This document shows, one piece after another, positions 8,914 to 16,725 of a DNA stretch of 64,000 nucleotides. The notes under the pieces are model-generated. The model saw only the letters and a program-made list of their open reading frames with translations. It did not search any database and was not told the origin of the DNA. Where the stretch lies: assembly GCA_910577055.1 (NCBI GenBank), contig CAJTKX010000001.1, forward strand, positions 62,001-126,000, given 5' to 3'. The number at the start of each line of letters is the position of its first letter. The first letter of the stretch is position 1. Source of the stretch: an uncultured Christensenella sp. (GTDB lineage Bacteria > Bacillota > Clostridia > Christensenellales > Borkfalkiaceae). The position numbers and the translations under genes are program-made.

Positions 8914-8949
8914 ATGTTCATTTTTCGTTTAGTTTCAGTATTTAGGGTT

Positions 8950-8955
8950 TATAAT
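8950..8955 (+). promoter_or_regulatory. htpG promoter (-10)
   Basis: A perfect TATAAT lies 24 bases before the htpG start, upstream of AAGGAGG (8968-8974). No convincing -35 was seen, and no CIRCE-type inverted repeat is present. Confidence 0.55.
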
Positions 8956-8979
8956 AAAGTGTTATTTAAGGAGGCACTT

Positions 8980-10806
8980 ATGAAAAGAGAAGGTAATATT
9001 AAAATTTCAAGCGAAAATATGATGCCTATAATCAAAAAATGGCTTTATTCCGATAAAGACATCTTTTTGAGAGAAATTGTCGCAAACGGCATAGACGCAA
9101 TTACTAAATTTAAAAAGCTTGTCGGAATGGGCGAAGCTCAAAACGGCGAAGAGGAATATTGCGTTAAAATTTCCGTTGATAAAAAAGCTAAAACCTTGAC
9201 CGTAGAGGACAACGGCATAGGAATGACCGAGGAAGAGGTTGAAAGCTACATTACTCAAATTGCCTTTTCGGGCGCGTCGGATTTTATTAAAAAGTATGAA
9301 AATGCGGGCGGCGACGGAATAATAGGTCACTTCGGTTTGGGTTTCTATTCCGTTTATATGGTTTCCGAAAACGTGGAAATTTTCACTAAATCGTATAAGG
9401 ATACTCCCGCCGTGCATTGGGAAAGCGACGGCAACGCAACTTACAGCATAGAAGAGTGCGATAAAACAAACCGCGGTACCAAAATCGTTATGCACATTGC
9501 CGCCGAGGAAAAGGAGTTCCTTGATGAAAACAACATTAAGAGCCTTGTAAGAAAATACTGCTCGTTTATGCCTTTTAACGTTTATGTTAATTTCAAAGGC
9601 GACGGCAAAGACGAGCCGTTGAACTCGACTTTGCCCTTGTACGCAAAACTGCCCAAGGACTGCACGGACGAGGACTACAAAAAGTTCTATACGGATACCT
9701 TTATGGATTATAACGACCCCATTTTTTGGGTTCACCTAAATATGGACTATCCGTTCAAATTAAAGGGCATTCTGTATTTCCCCAAAGTTAAAAACAAGTT
9801 GGAGTTAGAGCGCGGCAAGGTAAAACTTTATTGCAATCAAGTATTTATTGCCGACAACATCAAGGAAGTAATTCCCGAATTTTTGATGCTTTTAAACGGA
9901 GTAATCGACTGCCCCGACATTCCTTTAAACGTTTCGAGAAGTTTTCTTCAAAACGATAGACAAGTTCAAAAAATCAGCAAGCACATAACCAAAAAAGTTG
10001 CGGATAAGCTTATTTCACTATTTAAAAACGATAGAGAAAAGTTCGAAAATTGTTGGGACGATATAGCGAATTTCGTTAAATTCGGCTGTATTAAAGACAA
10101 CGATTTTTATGAGAAAGTTAAAGATATAATTATCTACAAAGATATAAACGGCAAGTTTCTGAACTTTAACGAGCTTTTGGGCGTAAAAGAAGAGACCGAC
10201 AGTAAAGATGCGCCCGCAGCCGATGCCGATAAAAAGCCGACAACCGTTTATTACGTTTCGGACGAAAATCAACAAGCGCAATATATCAAGCTTTTCAAAG
10301 ACGAGGGCTTGAATGCAATTTTATGCGACAACTTTATCGACCCGCACTTTTTAAGCTATCTTGAATACAAGACTCCCGACAAAATTAAATTTATGCGTAT
10401 AGATGCGGATATCGACGGAGCCTTAAAGAGCGAGGACGGCGCTGAGGACAGTGTTGTTATCGATATATTTAAAAACGCACTCGGCGACGATAAATTGACG
10501 GTCAAAACAGAAAAACTCAAAAATGATGCCGTTCCCGCAATAATCTTGGTAGACGAATATATGCGTCGTTACGCAGATATGGGACAGTTCTACGGAATGA
10601 GCTCGGGTGACCTTAGCAAGACGTTAATCGTTAATACCGCAAGCTCCATAGTTCAGAAGCTTAAAGATTTAAGCAATGATAAGCAGAAATTCGTTGCAAG
10701 CTATATATATTCGCTTGCGCTTGCTTCGTTTAAGAAGCTTTCGCCCGAGGAACTTGACAAGCTCCAAAAGGATAGTATCACTCTTTTATCTAATTATATA
10801 ATTTAA
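8980..10806 (+). CDS. htpG: HSP90-family chaperone HtpG
   Basis: Cytosolic ATP-dependent chaperone of 608 residues. The N-terminal GHKL ATPase carries the region FLREIVANGIDAI, EDNGIGM and GHFGLGFYS; the middle domain has the catalytic-loop Arg in LNVSRSFLQNDRQ. The C-terminal part is divergent, with an acidic insert around DAPAADADK. The ATG at 8980 is chosen because AAGGAGG lies 5 bases upstream and MKREGNIKIS matches the family start; the longer frame from 8914 would include the promoter. It is transcribed alone and ends at a strong terminator. Confidence 0.93.
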   Translation: MKREGNIKISSENMMPIIKKWLYSDKDIFLREIVANGIDAITKFKKLVGMGEAQNGEEEYCVKISVDKKAKTLTVEDNGIGMTEEEVESYITQIAFSGASDFIKKYENAGGDGIIGHFGLGFYSVYMVSENVEIFTKSYKDTPAVHWESDGNATYSIEECDKTNRGTKIVMHIAAEEKEFLDENNIKSLVRKYCSFMPFNVYVNFKGDGKDEPLNSTLPLYAKLPKDCTDEDYKKFYTDTFMDYNDPIFWVHLNMDYPFKLKGILYFPKVKNKLELERGKVKLYCNQVFIADNIKEVIPEFLMLLNGVIDCPDIPLNVSRSFLQNDRQVQKISKHITKKVADKLISLFKNDREKFENCWDDIANFVKFGCIKDNDFYEKVKDIIIYKDINGKFLNFNELLGVKEETDSKDAPAADADKKPTTVYYVSDENQQAQYIKLFKDEGLNAILCDNFIDPHFLSYLEYKTPDKIKFMRIDADIDGALKSEDGAEDSVVIDIFKNALGDDKLTVKTEKLKNDAVPAIILVDEYMRRYADMGQFYGMSSGDLSKTLIVNTASSIVQKLKDLSNDKQKFVASYIYSLALASFKKLSPEELDKLQKDSITLLSNYII

Positions 10807-10811
10807 ACTTT

Positions 10812-10840
10812 AAGCCCCCGCAAATTTGGGGGCTTTTTTT
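10812..10840 (+). terminator. Terminator after htpG
   Basis: AAGCCCCC and GGGGGCTT form an 8-bp stem around GCAAATTT, followed by TTTTT. Confidence 0.92.
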
Positions 10841-10873
10841 ATTAAATTTTTTGCCATTTTTTTCAAATCGGTC

Positions 10874-10902
10874 TTGAAAATGAAATATATTTGTGTTAAA
10901 AT
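10874..10902 (+). promoter_or_regulatory. glg operon promoter, apparently leaderless
   Basis: -35 TTGAAA (10874-10879), 17-base spacer, extended -10 TG-T-TAAAAT (TG at 10894-10895, TAAAAT 10897-10902). The transcript should start near 10909, only about three bases before the glgB ATG at 10912. No ribosome site fits. Confidence 0.72.
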
Positions 10903-10911
10903 AAATTAGGT

Positions 10912-12768
10912 ATGGAAATCGGTGGAAATTCGGCCGAAAGGTTAAAAAAGTTTCATAGCGGAAACGAGTTTAAAGCTTATGAAATTTTCGGCTGCCGCCA
11001 AGCGGGTAACGGCGCTTATCTTTTCCGTGTTTGGGCACCGCACGCCGTCGAAGTTTCGCTGTGTATAATTGCGCACGGTGAAGAACGTCGTCACCTTATG
11101 CAAAAGTGCTGCGATGGTGAAAGCTTCGCAATAGAAGTTTGCGCGAAAGAAGGGGATAAGTATTATTATCTTATTTCTACGTCGGACGGCAGACAGCTTG
11201 AAAAAGCCGACCCATACGCTTTTAAAAGCGACTTGCCCGCAACCTTTTATTCGGTAGTATGCAACTTGCCAAATCCGACTTCGTACATGCCGCTTTTCAC
11301 GCCCTATGACCTCAACTTGCCAATGAACGTTTACGAGGTTAACCTTTTAAGTTGGAAGAGGCATTCCGACAATTCGTACTATACCTATAAAGAGCTTACC
11401 GAAGAATTGGTGCCTTACGTCAAAGAAATGGGCTACACTCACGTTGAGTTTATGCCCGTCACCGAATTTCCGTTCGACGGCTCGTGGGGGTACCAAGTAA
11501 CGGGATATTTTGCGATAACCTCGCGTTTAGGCTCGCCAAATGATTTTAAAAACCTAATAGACGCGTTTCACTATGAGGGGATAAAAGTAATTTTGGACTT
11601 TGTTCCCGCGCACTTTCCGAAAGATGGGTGGGGACTTTATGAGTTTGACGGTCAACCGCTTTACGAATGCGCTTTATGGGACAGAATGGAGCACGGCGGT
11701 TGGGGTACACGAAGATACGATTACGGCAGACCCGAGATAGACAATTTTTTAATATCGAGCGCGTATTTTCTATTTGACATATACCGAGTGGACGGGCTAA
11801 GAATTGACGCAGTGGCTTCTATGCTGTATCTCGATTATGACCGCGCGCAAGGCGATTTTACGCCCAATATTTACGGCGACAACCGAAATTTAGAGGGAAT
11901 AGAGTTCATAAAAAAGCTAAATTCCGCCATAAAACAAAATTTTACCGGCGCTTTGACGTTTGCGGAGGAGTCAACGGCTTTCCCCAAAGTTACGGCAAGC
12001 GTGCAAGACGGCGGTCTTGGTTTCGATTACAAATGGAATATGGGTTGGATGAACGACGTGCTTTTCTATTGTAGGCAAGACCCGTATTTCAGAAATCATC
12101 ACCACAATAAAATGACTTTTTCCCTTGTCTATGCCTTTACGGAGAACTTTATTTTGCCGCTTTCTCACGATGAGGTAGTGCACGTTAAAGGCTCTATCGT
12201 AAACAAAATGAGCGGAAACTACGAAGATAAGTTTGCGGGCGAAAGAACATTGCTTGCATTTATGTACGCACACCCGGGCAAAAAGCTTAATTTTATGGGC
12301 TACGAGGTGGCGCAGTTCAAGGAATGGGATTATAACTCGGGGCTTGATTTGTTCCTTGCCGACAAGTTTCCGTTGCATAAAAAAATGCGTCAATTTGTTA
12401 AAACTTTGAATTTCTTTTATCGAGAAACGAAACCGCTGTACGAAATAGATAACGGTTGGGAAGGTTTTAAGTGGTTGGTCGTTGACGACAACTATAACAA
12501 TCTGTTTGCGTTTTCAAGGTATTCGAAAAACGGCGAAAGCCTTACCGCAGTTTTTAATTTTTCGGGCGTCGAGTTACAGCAGTATAAAATAGGAATAGAT
12601 AAGGGCAAATACCGCATAATTTTAAACACCGACAATAAACGCTTTGGCGGTACGGGGCTGCTTAGGAAAAAAGTTTTTTCAACGGTCAAAGAAGCGGAAA
12701 GCGACGGATATTTTATAAAAATAGATATTCCACGCCTAACTTGCGTCTATTTAATAAAAGAAAAATAA
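10912..12768 (+). CDS. glgB: 1,4-alpha-glucan branching enzyme
   Basis: Makes alpha-1,6 branches in glycogen. Residues 18-110 form the CBM48/early-set domain (FRVWAPHAVEVSL), followed by the GH13 barrel. The catalytic triad is visible: Asp299 in RIDAV, Glu352 in FAEES and Asp420 in SHDEV, and GSWGYQVTGYFA is the conserved region before it. At 618 residues it lacks the long N-terminal N1 domain of the E. coli enzyme. It is the first gene of the glycogen operon. The ATG at 10912 lies at the predicted transcript 5' end and has no usable ribosome site, yet no better in-frame start exists. glgC follows 20 bases after the stop. Confidence 0.93.
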   Translation: MEIGGNSAERLKKFHSGNEFKAYEIFGCRQAGNGAYLFRVWAPHAVEVSLCIIAHGEERRHLMQKCCDGESFAIEVCAKEGDKYYYLISTSDGRQLEKADPYAFKSDLPATFYSVVCNLPNPTSYMPLFTPYDLNLPMNVYEVNLLSWKRHSDNSYYTYKELTEELVPYVKEMGYTHVEFMPVTEFPFDGSWGYQVTGYFAITSRLGSPNDFKNLIDAFHYEGIKVILDFVPAHFPKDGWGLYEFDGQPLYECALWDRMEHGGWGTRRYDYGRPEIDNFLISSAYFLFDIYRVDGLRIDAVASMLYLDYDRAQGDFTPNIYGDNRNLEGIEFIKKLNSAIKQNFTGALTFAEESTAFPKVTASVQDGGLGFDYKWNMGWMNDVLFYCRQDPYFRNHHHNKMTFSLVYAFTENFILPLSHDEVVHVKGSIVNKMSGNYEDKFAGERTLLAFMYAHPGKKLNFMGYEVAQFKEWDYNSGLDLFLADKFPLHKKMRQFVKTLNFFYRETKPLYEIDNGWEGFKWLVVDDNYNNLFAFSRYSKNGESLTAVFNFSGVELQQYKIGIDKGKYRIILNTDNKRFGGTGLLRKKVFSTVKEAESDGYFIKIDIPRLTCVYLIKEK

Positions 12769-12788
12769 ATTTTTTGGGGGAATTAGCA

Positions 12789-13991
12789 ATGCTAAGAAAA
12801 AAAGAGTGCGTTGCAATGTTGCTTGCGGGCGGACAAGGTTCAAGACTGTACGCTTTAACAAGCAATATCGCAAAACCCGCAGTTTCGTTCGGCGCTAAGT
12901 ACAGAATTATCGACTTTCCGCTTTCAAACTGCATAAATTCGGGCATAGATACCGTCGGCGTTTTAACGCAGTATCAGCCGCTTGTTTTAAATGAATACGT
13001 TGGCAACGGTCAGCCTTGGGATTTGGACAGAACATTCGGCGGCGTTCATATTCTTTCGCCTTATGAGGCAAAGACCGATACGTCTTGGTACAAAGGTACG
13101 GCGAACGCAATCTATCAAAACATAAGATTTATGAAAATGTACGACCCCGAGTACGTTTTGATACTTTCGGGCGACCATATATATAAAATGGACTACGACA
13201 AGATGCTTGCGGCGCACAAATCGGCAAAGGCGGACTGCACCATTGCTTGCATGCAAGTGCCATTGAAAGAAGCGTCAAGATTCGGTATCTTGAATACGAA
13301 TAAAGACGGCACGATATACGAATTCGAAGAAAAGCCCGCAAAACCCAAAAGCGATTTGGCCTCGATGGGTATATATATTTTTACGGCGGAAAAATTGTTT
13401 AAGTATCTTGAACTTGACAATCAAGACCCCAACTCCGAAAAGGATTTCGGCAAGAACGTACTTCCCGCAATGCTTAAAGCGGGGGAGAAGATGTATTCAT
13501 ACCGTTTTGAGGGATATTGGAAGGACGTCGGTACGATAAGCTCTCTTTGGGAAGCTAATATGGATTTACTTGGTGTGGTTCCAAACTTCGAGCTTTCGGA
13601 AAACGACAGAGTTATCCATTCAAAAAGTCCGCTTGCTCCGCCCGCATTTATCGAGGGAGAGGTTATTAACTCTATCGTTGCAACGGGCGGCGAAATAGAA
13701 GGTAAAATTGTAAACTCCGTTATCGGCACCGACTGCGTAATAGAAAAAGGCGCGGAGGTTGTTGACAGCGTGCTTATGGGCAACACAATCGTTAAAGCGG
13801 GCGCAAAGGTCAATTACGCTATAATTGACGAGGACGTTGTTATCGGCGAAAAATCGGTAATCGGCGCGCCGATTACGGAGGCTTCCAAAGTAGAGGGCAA
13901 GACTTCCGGCATAACAGTCCTCGGTAGGGGAGTTAAAGTGTCTAAAAACGGCAAAGTTCCCGCCGGCGAAATAGTGGATAAAGACGTTTAA
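12789..13991 (+). CDS. glgC: Glucose-1-phosphate adenylyltransferase, catalytic subunit
   Basis: Makes ADP-glucose, the glycosyl donor for glycogen. The pyrophosphorylase signature LAGGQGSRLYALT, then KPAVSFGAKYRIIDFPLSNC, lies at the N-terminus; GRYWKDVG-like FEGYWKDVGT is the sugar-phosphate site, and a C-terminal left-handed helix (hexapeptide) domain begins near residue 285. At 400 residues it has normal GlgC length. Start 12789 is chosen for the GGGGGAA ribosome site 6 bases upstream; an earlier in-frame TTG/ATG set would run into glgB. GlgC and the next gene product GlgD typically form a heterotetramer in Firmicutes. Confidence 0.93.
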   Translation: MLRKKECVAMLLAGGQGSRLYALTSNIAKPAVSFGAKYRIIDFPLSNCINSGIDTVGVLTQYQPLVLNEYVGNGQPWDLDRTFGGVHILSPYEAKTDTSWYKGTANAIYQNIRFMKMYDPEYVLILSGDHIYKMDYDKMLAAHKSAKADCTIACMQVPLKEASRFGILNTNKDGTIYEFEEKPAKPKSDLASMGIYIFTAEKLFKYLELDNQDPNSEKDFGKNVLPAMLKAGEKMYSYRFEGYWKDVGTISSLWEANMDLLGVVPNFELSENDRVIHSKSPLAPPAFIEGEVINSIVATGGEIEGKIVNSVIGTDCVIEKGAEVVDSVLMGNTIVKAGAKVNYAIIDEDVVIGEKSVIGAPITEASKVEGKTSGITVLGRGVKVSKNGKVPAGEIVDKDV

Positions 13992-14006
13992 GGGAGGAAA
14001 AGAATA

Positions 14007-15113
14007 ATGGCTTCAACGGTTGGTGTTATATTTTCAAGTAGCAACGAACAAAACATACCCGAACTGACGAAAGTAAGGTCAATGGGTTCGATTCCTTTCG
14101 GCGGCAGATACCGCTTGGTTGACTTTGCGCTTTCAAATATGGTCAATTCGGGAATAACTACCGTGGGTATGATAACAAAGAATAACTATCAGTCTCTTAT
14201 GGACCATATCGGTTCGGGCAAATATTGGGACTTGGCAAGAAAAGACGGCGGACTTATTCTGTTGCCTCCTTACAGCGACGAAACGGAAACATTATATAAA
14301 AACCGTTTAGAGGCGTTGAAAGGCGCAACCGCTTTCCTTAAGAAGGCAAAAGAGGACTTTGTGGTTCTTGCCGACAGCGACTCGGTTTATAAGCTTGATT
14401 ACAGCAAGGTAATAGAATATCATATACAGAAAAACGCCGATATTACAATGGTTTACCATGAGCATGAACTTATCAAATCTCATTACTATATGACTTTTGA
14501 CGTTGCAAAGGACGGTAAAATCAAAGGTATAGAAATCAACCCTACTTCCGGCGGCGTTGAAAAAAACTACATTAACGTAATGGTAGCGCGCACGTCTTTC
14601 CTTTTAAGACTTATTCAAGACGCTATTCAACACGGCTATAAGAGTTTCGGCAAAGATATTTTAAGTCCCGGGGTTTCAACTTACAAGTTATACGGTTATA
14701 AATACAACGGCTATTATGCAAGCATAAATTCACTGAACACATATTTCAACGCGAATATGGACTTGCTTGACAGAAAGATTAGAGACGAAATCTTTGGAGA
14801 AAGAGACATTTATACCAAAGTTAACGACAGTGCGCCCGCTAAAATTACGGATACTGCAAGCGTAAAAAATTCGCTTGTTTCCGACGGTTGCCTTATAGAG
14901 GGAACGGTGGAAAACTGCATACTTTTCCGTGGCGTTAAAATCGGCAAGGGAACGGTCGTCAAAAACTGTATACTTATGACTGATAATATAATAGGCGAGA
15001 ATTGCAATTTAGCTTACGTCGTAAGCGACAAGAATTCGGTAATTCGTGATAACAGAGTACTTGCCGGTTGCGAAGTACAGCCCTATTTCATTAATAAAGG
15101 TTCACTTATATAA
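14007..15113 (+). CDS. glgD: GlgD, regulatory-type ADP-glucose pyrophosphorylase subunit
   Basis: A 368-residue paralogue of GlgC that keeps the fold but has lost the GGxGxRL nucleotide loop (here FSSSNEQNIPELTKVRS). It keeps GGRYRLVDFALSNMVNSGI and the C-terminal beta-helix (SLVSDGCLIEGTVENC). In Bacillus and Geobacillus GlgD is inactive alone but raises GlgC activity in a GlgCD complex. The GGGAGGAAA ribosome site sits 7 bases before the ATG, and glgC ends 15 bases upstream, so the two are likely made in similar amounts. Confidence 0.92.
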   Translation: MASTVGVIFSSSNEQNIPELTKVRSMGSIPFGGRYRLVDFALSNMVNSGITTVGMITKNNYQSLMDHIGSGKYWDLARKDGGLILLPPYSDETETLYKNRLEALKGATAFLKKAKEDFVVLADSDSVYKLDYSKVIEYHIQKNADITMVYHEHELIKSHYYMTFDVAKDGKIKGIEINPTSGGVEKNYINVMVARTSFLLRLIQDAIQHGYKSFGKDILSPGVSTYKLYGYKYNGYYASINSLNTYFNANMDLLDRKIRDEIFGERDIYTKVNDSAPAKITDTASVKNSLVSDGCLIEGTVENCILFRGVKIGKGTVVKNCILMTDNIIGENCNLAYVVSDKNSVIRDNRVLAGCEVQPYFINKGSLI

Positions 15114-15134
15114 AATAATTCGGGGGAAAAATTT

Positions 15135-16700
15135 ATGGCAACAAAAACTTCAAGCGAAACTACGAAAAACAAGACCGCTGCGAAAACTACGGTAAAGACT
15201 GCAACAACCAAGACGGCAACGGCGAAAGCTGCACCTAAAACTGCGGCAACGAGAACCGTTAAAAAAACTGTGGTAAAATCCGTTGAAAAGAAAAAGATTT
15301 TATTCGTAGCGTCGGAGGCAACTCCTTTTATTCAAACGGGCGGACTTGCAGAAGTTATAGGCTCGCTTTCGAAGGCGCTTGCCGCTAACGATAATTTGGA
15401 CGTAAGAGTGGTGTTACCTCTTTATTCGGATATTAAAAAGTCGGATAGGGACAAATTCAGCTATATCGGAAATATTTATGTACATCTTGCTTGGCGTAAT
15501 CAATATTGCGGTATTTTCGAGTACGTCAAGGACGGCGTAACTTTCTACTTTATCGACAACGAGTTTTACTTCAAGCGCCCCGGCTGTTACGGATATTTCG
15601 ACGATGGCGAAAGGTTTGCGTTCTTTTCGAGAAGCGTTCTTGAAATAATGCCCGTCATTAATTTCTATCCCGATATTATGCACTGCCACGATTGGCAAGC
15701 GGCGCTTGCGGCAATTTACCTTAAAACGAACTACTGTTTCAGACCCGAGTATCAGTTCATTCGTGCGCTTTTCACAATACATAACATAGAATATCAAGGT
15801 TGGTATTCTCTTGATTTGTTGAGCGATTTGTTCGATATTTACGGCAGCTATCAGTATCTCGTAGAATACAAAAATTGTATAAACCTTATGAAAGGCGCGA
15901 TAGAATGTTGCGAAAGATTTTCGACTGTCAGCCCTCGATATGCGGGCGAAATTAAAGAAGAATACTTTGCGCACGGGCTTGACCCCATTGTAAGAAAGAA
16001 CCATTTCAAGCTTTCGGGCATTTTAAACGGAATTGACGACGAGGGCTACAACTGTGAAAAGGATACGCATCTTTTCGCTAACTACACGCCCGACGATTTC
16101 TCAAACAAAGCGCTTTGCAAGAAAGGTTTGCAAAAGCTGTTAGGGCTGCCGCAGAAAGCAGATACGCCCATTATTTCAATGGTTTCACGCCTTGTTTCGC
16201 ACAAAGGGCTTGACCTTGTTACGACGGTTATCGAAGAGCTGTTGCAAGACGACGTTCAAGTCGTTATTCTTGGTACGGGCGACGCTCATTTCGAAGGCTT
16301 TTTCAGCGATTTGGCAAGAAGATATCCCGATAAATTCAGCGCGAACATAGCTTTTAACGGCGATTTGTCGAGAAAGATTTATTCCGGCTCGGATATATTC
16401 TTGATGCCTTCCAAGTCGGAGCCTTGCGGACTTTCCCAAATGATAGCTTGCCGCTACGGCACCGTTCCAATCGTAAGAGAAACGGGCGGACTTTACGACA
16501 GCATAAAACCGCTTGAAAACGGCTACACTTTTGCCAACTATAACGCGCACGATATGCTGTATGTAATCCGTCAAGCGGTTAACGATTATAAAAACAAAGA
16601 AGAGTGGAAAGAATTAATGTACAGAGCGGCCACAACCGATTTCAGTTGGAACCGTTCGGCTAAACTTTACGAAGCTCTCTATTTTGATATGCTTAAATAA
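15135..16700 (+). CDS. glgA: Glycogen synthase with Lys/Thr/Ala-rich N-terminal tail
   Basis: GT5-family glycogen synthase that extends alpha-1,4-glucan from ADP-glucose. The enzyme begins near residue 54 (KILFVASEATPF); HCHDWQAAL, HNIEYQG, the GIDDEGYNC region and the C-terminal PSKSEPCGLSQMIACRYG with its GGL loop are typical. The ADP-glucose loop usually written KTGGL is QTGGL here. In front is a low-complexity tail of about 52 residues made almost only of Lys, Thr and Ala, resembling histone H1-like tails; it starts at the only ATG with a ribosome site (GGGGGAAAAA), so it looks translated. At 521 residues the enzyme core is of normal size without the tail. glgP follows 25 bases downstream. 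Confidence 0.92.
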   Translation: MATKTSSETTKNKTAAKTTVKTATTKTATAKAAPKTAATRTVKKTVVKSVEKKKILFVASEATPFIQTGGLAEVIGSLSKALAANDNLDVRVVLPLYSDIKKSDRDKFSYIGNIYVHLAWRNQYCGIFEYVKDGVTFYFIDNEFYFKRPGCYGYFDDGERFAFFSRSVLEIMPVINFYPDIMHCHDWQAALAAIYLKTNYCFRPEYQFIRALFTIHNIEYQGWYSLDLLSDLFDIYGSYQYLVEYKNCINLMKGAIECCERFSTVSPRYAGEIKEEYFAHGLDPIVRKNHFKLSGILNGIDDEGYNCEKDTHLFANYTPDDFSNKALCKKGLQKLLGLPQKADTPIISMVSRLVSHKGLDLVTTVIEELLQDDVQVVILGTGDAHFEGFFSDLARRYPDKFSANIAFNGDLSRKIYSGSDIFLMPSKSEPCGLSQMIACRYGTVPIVRETGGLYDSIKPLENGYTFANYNAHDMLYVIRQAVNDYKNKEEWKELMYRAATTDFSWNRSAKLYEALYFDMLK

Positions 16701-16725
16701 TTTTACTTAAATATAGGAGAACAGA

